Shown here piece by piece: positions 61,761 through 64,000 of a stretch of DNA of 64,000 nucleotides; position 1 is the stretch's first letter; the number at the start of each line of letters is the position of its first letter. The stretch covers positions 310,001 to 374,000 of the forward strand of contig NZ_FOVD01000002.1 of the NCBI RefSeq assembly GCF_900115055.1, in the 5' to 3' direction. The DNA comes from Chryseobacterium oleae (lineage in GTDB: Bacteria > Bacteroidota > Bacteroidia > Flavobacteriales > Weeksellaceae). A model generated the notes under the pieces. That model had not been told where the DNA came from, searched no databases, and saw only the letters and a program-made list of their open reading frames with translations. The position numbers were made by a program, and so were the translations under genes.

Positions 61761-62312
61761 TTAAAGCTCTGTTCCGGCTGTAGGCTTAAGCTTTCTAAGT
61801 TTTTTCAAAATACCTTTGATCGCTCCGTCTGTCCCTATTTTGATAGAGTTTTCAGTGGAACCCAGGAGACGCATATTTTTGCGATAGGTGTCGTAATCTG
61901 ATTCAGTGACCAGATTTCCTTCGGCATCAAAAAGCTTCATACTGACCACGACCTGATTGGAAAACACATATTTTCCGATACCTACTTTGAAATATCTTAC
62001 TTTGGGAACAATGGCAAAATCCGCATCATTATTGACGCAATAATCCGTGATGGTTTGTTTTTCTATGCTGTCGAAAGGAATCTGAACCTCGGCTCTGAGC
62101 ATTTTATTTCTTCTGCCGCTGAAATTATCGGAAACAGCACTGAAGAAAGCATGGTTGGTGGGTTCTTTAATTTCCTCAATATCAGGCTCTACCTCGGGAT
62201 TGAAGTATAGGATTTTTTTTACTTTGTTGTCCGAATTTTTCTGTGCTTTCACTGAAATAATGCCGACCAGTAAAAAAGTGCTGACTGCTGTAAAGAATAT
62301 AATTTTTCTCAT
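61761..62312 (-). CDS. Exported protein of unknown function
   Basis: 183 residues from the ATG at 62312, giving a Sec signal peptide (IIFFTAVSTFLLVGIISVKAQ, residues 4-24). This start is supported by a promoter just upstream. The mature part has ADFAIVPKVRYFKVGIGKYVFSN and LFDAEGNLV; I do not recognise the family beyond its occurrence in Chryseobacterium, where it is sometimes labelled pyruvate decarboxylase without reason. Confidence 0.75.
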   Translation of the reverse strand: MRKIIFFTAVSTFLLVGIISVKAQKNSDNKVKKILYFNPEVEPDIEEIKEPTNHAFFSAVSDNFSGRRNKMLRAEVQIPFDSIEKQTITDYCVNNDADFAIVPKVRYFKVGIGKYVFSNQVVVSMKLFDAEGNLVTESDYDTYRKNMRLLGSTENSIKIGTDGAIKGILKKLRKLKPTAGTEL

Positions 62313-62326
62313 TTGTAATTCGTATG

Positions 62327-62360
62327 CAAAATTACTGCCTTTTCGTTGGATGACATACAA
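62327..62360 (-). promoter_or_regulatory. Promoter TTG-N23-TAATTTTG of the exported-protein gene
   Basis: -7 TAATTTTG (62327-62334) and TTG (62358-62360) on minus, 23 bases apart and 15 bases before the start chosen above. Confidence 0.55.
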
Positions 62361-62420
62361 TTTATTAAGAAATTTTTAACATTTTTTTCTATCAATTTTG
62401 ATACATGGAATCAATAATGT

Positions 62421-62451
62421 TTTGCTGAATTAAAAAATAGTTGTAATTTTG
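62421..62451 (+). promoter_or_regulatory. Complete Bacteroidota promoter of rpsO
   Basis: TTTG (62421-62424), exactly 19 bases, then TAATTTTG (62444-62451). Both boxes match the consensus at the ideal spacing. The leader is about 31 bases. Confidence 0.85.
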
Positions 62452-62486
62452 CACCCGTTACATAATAATCATTAAACAATATTGGA

Positions 62487-62756
62487 ATGTACTTAACAAC
62501 AGAAAAAAAGCAGGAAATTTTCTCAAAACATGGAAAATCTGCAACAGACACAGGAAGTGCTGAAGGACAAATCGCTCTTTTCACTTTCAGAATCAATCAC
62601 TTATCTCAACACCTAAAGGCTAACCGTCACGATTTCAACACAGAGAGATCTCTAGTGAAATTGGTAGGTAAGAGAAAAAGTTTACTAGATTACCTTAAAA
62701 ACAAAGATATCGCAAGATATAGAGCAATTATTGCTGAACTAGGTTTAAGAAAATAA
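62487..62756 (+). CDS. rpsO: 30S ribosomal protein S15
   Basis: 89 residues, full length. KHGKSATDTGSAEGQIALFT, RINHLSQHLKANRHDFNTERSLVKLVGKRKSLLDYL (residues 32-67) and RYRAIIAELGLRK are typical. Binds the central domain of 16S rRNA and bridges the subunits. It has the best promoter in the window and a terminator after it; no pnp gene adjoins. Confidence 0.97.
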   Translation: MYLTTEKKQEIFSKHGKSATDTGSAEGQIALFTFRINHLSQHLKANRHDFNTERSLVKLVGKRKSLLDYLKNKDIARYRAIIAELGLRK

Positions 62757-62776
62757 TCTACAAAGATTTTCAAATA

Positions 62777-62808
62777 AAAGCAACTTCGAAAGAGGTTGCT
62801 TTTTTTGT
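62777..62808 (+). terminator. Terminator of rpsO
   Basis: AAAGCAACTTC / GAGGTTGCTTT-type stem and run of seven T. Confidence 0.85.
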
Positions 62809-62847
62809 GCCATTACTTTTTCTCTTTTCCAATCTTTCGGAGACTCA

Positions 62848-63020
62848 GCAGATGATACGGATAGAGTAGATTAACAAAAGTAGGAATCTGCATCATCTCT
62901 ATAATCTGCGTGAATGATATTCATTGCCTTCATCAGAATCAACATAATCATCTGTGTAAATCCGTGCAATCCGTGGTTAATGCCTTTGTACGGTAAAATA
63001 GACTTTATATCTGCTCCACT
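62848..63020. repeat. Dispersed intergenic repeat, copy 2
   Basis: Second copy of the element at 7314-7508, in the same orientation (plus). It abuts the 3' end of a minus-strand gene at 63019, as copy 1 does at 7528. Confidence 0.75.
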
Positions 63021-63378
63021 ATTTTTTATCATTTCCAATCTTTCCCAGATGAGTATTCTGAAAACTGTCCGGATATTTCAGTCCATATCCCAGGATTCTG
63101 TCGAATGCCGAGTGTGAGAATATAATAGCTCCGATCATCTGTACATAGGGAAGACTTAAAGCGGTTCCCACTACATAGATAACAATAGCCAACCCAAGAT
63201 GATGAAATAGATTGTAGAAAAATGCTCCGACTTTATTATTGACAACATATCCAAGCATAGAAATATCAGGAGCTAAGAACAGGCCTGCAAACCACCACCA
63301 CGACAATTCTGTACGGCTGAATGCGAAGATTCCCAATATCAAAAAGGCGACGTACTCAAGCTGTAACTGAATCTTCAT
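63019..63378 (-). CDS. DUF4260 membrane protein
   Basis: 119 residues with three to four membrane helices (about 7-21, 27-40, 58-76, 80-98). LAPDISMLGYVVNNKVGAFFYNLFHH and FDRILGYGLKYPDSFQNTHLGKIG are the conserved stretches of DUF4260. No function is known. Confidence 0.88.
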   Translation of the reverse strand: MKIQLQLEYVAFLILGIFAFSRTELSWWWFAGLFLAPDISMLGYVVNNKVGAFFYNLFHHLGLAIVIYVVGTALSLPYVQMIGAIIFSHSAFDRILGYGLKYPDSFQNTHLGKIGNDKK

Positions 63379-63530
63379 AATTATATAGTATTGATGATCT
63401 GATAAATGTCTTATTGAATGTAAAAGTTACGGTTTAATTTGATTTAAAATAAAAATGAGACGTTATAAAACATCTCACTTTATATAATTAAACCGTGTAT
63501 TGATTTTTAAAATAGGTTAAGTACCTGATA

Positions 63531-64000
63531 TTAATGTCCGGATTTGGATTCAGTAGTTTCCACATGGCCTAAATATTTTGTACAATAAGCGCCGAATATC
63601 AGAATCACAAGGTAACAGAATACCGGAATGATAAACGAATGCTGCACCCCGAACTTATCAGCAAGATAGCCCTGGAAAATAGGAACAATAGCCCCTCCCA
63701 AAATAGCCATAACCACAAGAGAAGATCCCTGACTGGTATATTTACCCAAACCGGAAATCGCCAGTGTATAGATATTGGAGAACATAATGGAGTTAAAGAT
63801 TCCGATTCCTAAAATGCTGTACATCGCCAGTTCACCGTGATTAACCATTGCAGAGATAAGAAGTACCACATTGATCGCAGCGAAAATAGACAAAGTCCTT
63901 GCCGGAGCTGCTTTACCAATAAAGAAAGCGATAAAATTAAGTACAATAAATACAATGAAAAAGCTTATCTGTGCAAAACTTAAATCTACAATACTGAAAA
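63531..64000 (-). CDS. FucP-like sugar MFS transporter, C-terminal part (5' end outside window)
   Basis: Open reading frame continues past the window edge in the frame of codons ending at 63531; 155 residues visible. The last five or so membrane helices with NSIMFSNIYTLAISGLGKYTSQGSSLVVMAILGGAIVP (residues within the last 90) and DKFGVQHSFIIPVFCYLVI match FucP/GluP sugar porters, similar to the porter of the polyol operon. Imports a sugar such as fucose, glucose or galactose; which cannot be said. Confidence 0.85.
   Translation of the reverse strand, partial: FSIVDLSFAQISFFIVFIVLNFIAFFIGKAAPARTLSIFAAINVVLLISAMVNHGELAMYSILGIGIFNSIMFSNIYTLAISGLGKYTSQGSSLVVMAILGGAIVPIFQGYLADKFGVQHSFIIPVFCYLVILIFGAYCTKYLGHVETTESKSGH

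Overview
The window is a low-GC chromosome segment from a member of Bacteroidota, order Flavobacteriales, most likely Chryseobacterium or a close relative. Supporting signs are a gldD gliding/type IX secretion lipoprotein gene directly after mutY, the Bacteroidota -7 promoter motif TAnnTTTG in front of many genes, few Shine-Dalgarno sequences, and tandem GG-leader peptides of the kind databases call bacteriocin-like in Chryseobacterium. No insertion sequence, prophage or CRISPR array was found. The only RNA gene I can support fully is one tRNA-Leu(CAA).

Layout. 1-13 kb: mutY (C-terminal end), gldD, a PfkB sugar kinase, a SurA-like chaperone, a nitronate monooxygenase, an alpha/beta hydrolase, an HD hydrolase, a rhodanese, queG, and a DUF2459 / L,D-transpeptidase-like / SRPBCC cluster. 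13.5-19.2 kb: a complete RND efflux operon (adaptor, pump, outer-membrane factor). 19.3-29.2 kb: two cold-shock loci that share an untranslated leader element, an SDR oxidoreductase, a LytS/LytTR-type two-component pair, lgt, and an oxidoreductase/AraC pair. 29.7-35.5 kb: a glycosyltransferase, then an ECF sigma / anti-sigma pair divergent from periplasmic msrB, a fasciclin protein and two ferritin-like proteins, which looks like an envelope stress module. 35.8-41.6 kb: a LacI repressor with tandem GGGAACGTTCCC operators controlling a polyol operon (mannitol-type dehydrogenase, sugar porter, small outer-membrane protein, fructokinase).

41.7-51.2 kb holds the first peptide system. It comprises a TPR/AraC-type regulator, a small lipoprotein, an outer-membrane barrel, a 59-residue GG-leader peptide too short for routine gene finding, a radical SAM/SPASM maturase with a long helical tail, and a peptidase-containing ABC exporter (C39 triad C12/H85/D107). 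This is a complete RiPP (ribosomally made, post-translationally modified peptide) locus: precursor, modifying enzyme and protease/exporter.

51.4-55.2 kb: a TetR gene whose promoter contains a 28-bp palindrome, followed without gaps by an MFS exporter, an O6-alkylguanine methyltransferase, an AlkA-like glycosylase and a Crp-type regulator, which suggests an alkylation or toxic-compound response operon. 55.3-60.5 kb: tRNA-Leu, an MBL hydrolase, a conserved unknown protein, free-Met-sulfoxide reductase, a metal-receptor-like protein and mgtE. 60.6-61.4 kb: the second peptide system, four tandem paralogous GG-leader peptides with the cysteine framework C-C-CC-C-C typical of inhibitor cystine knots, ended by a strand-specific terminator. 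The window ends with a small exported protein, rpsO, DUF4260 and the start of a FucP-like sugar porter gene.

Intergenic DNA is rich in dispersed repeats: a 155-180 bp inverted pair around 24.0 and 27.5 kb, a second pair at 7.4 and 62.9 kb, and GAATTG-type half-palindromes at 61.5 kb. The most notable observations are the two peptide systems and the shared cold-shock leader.
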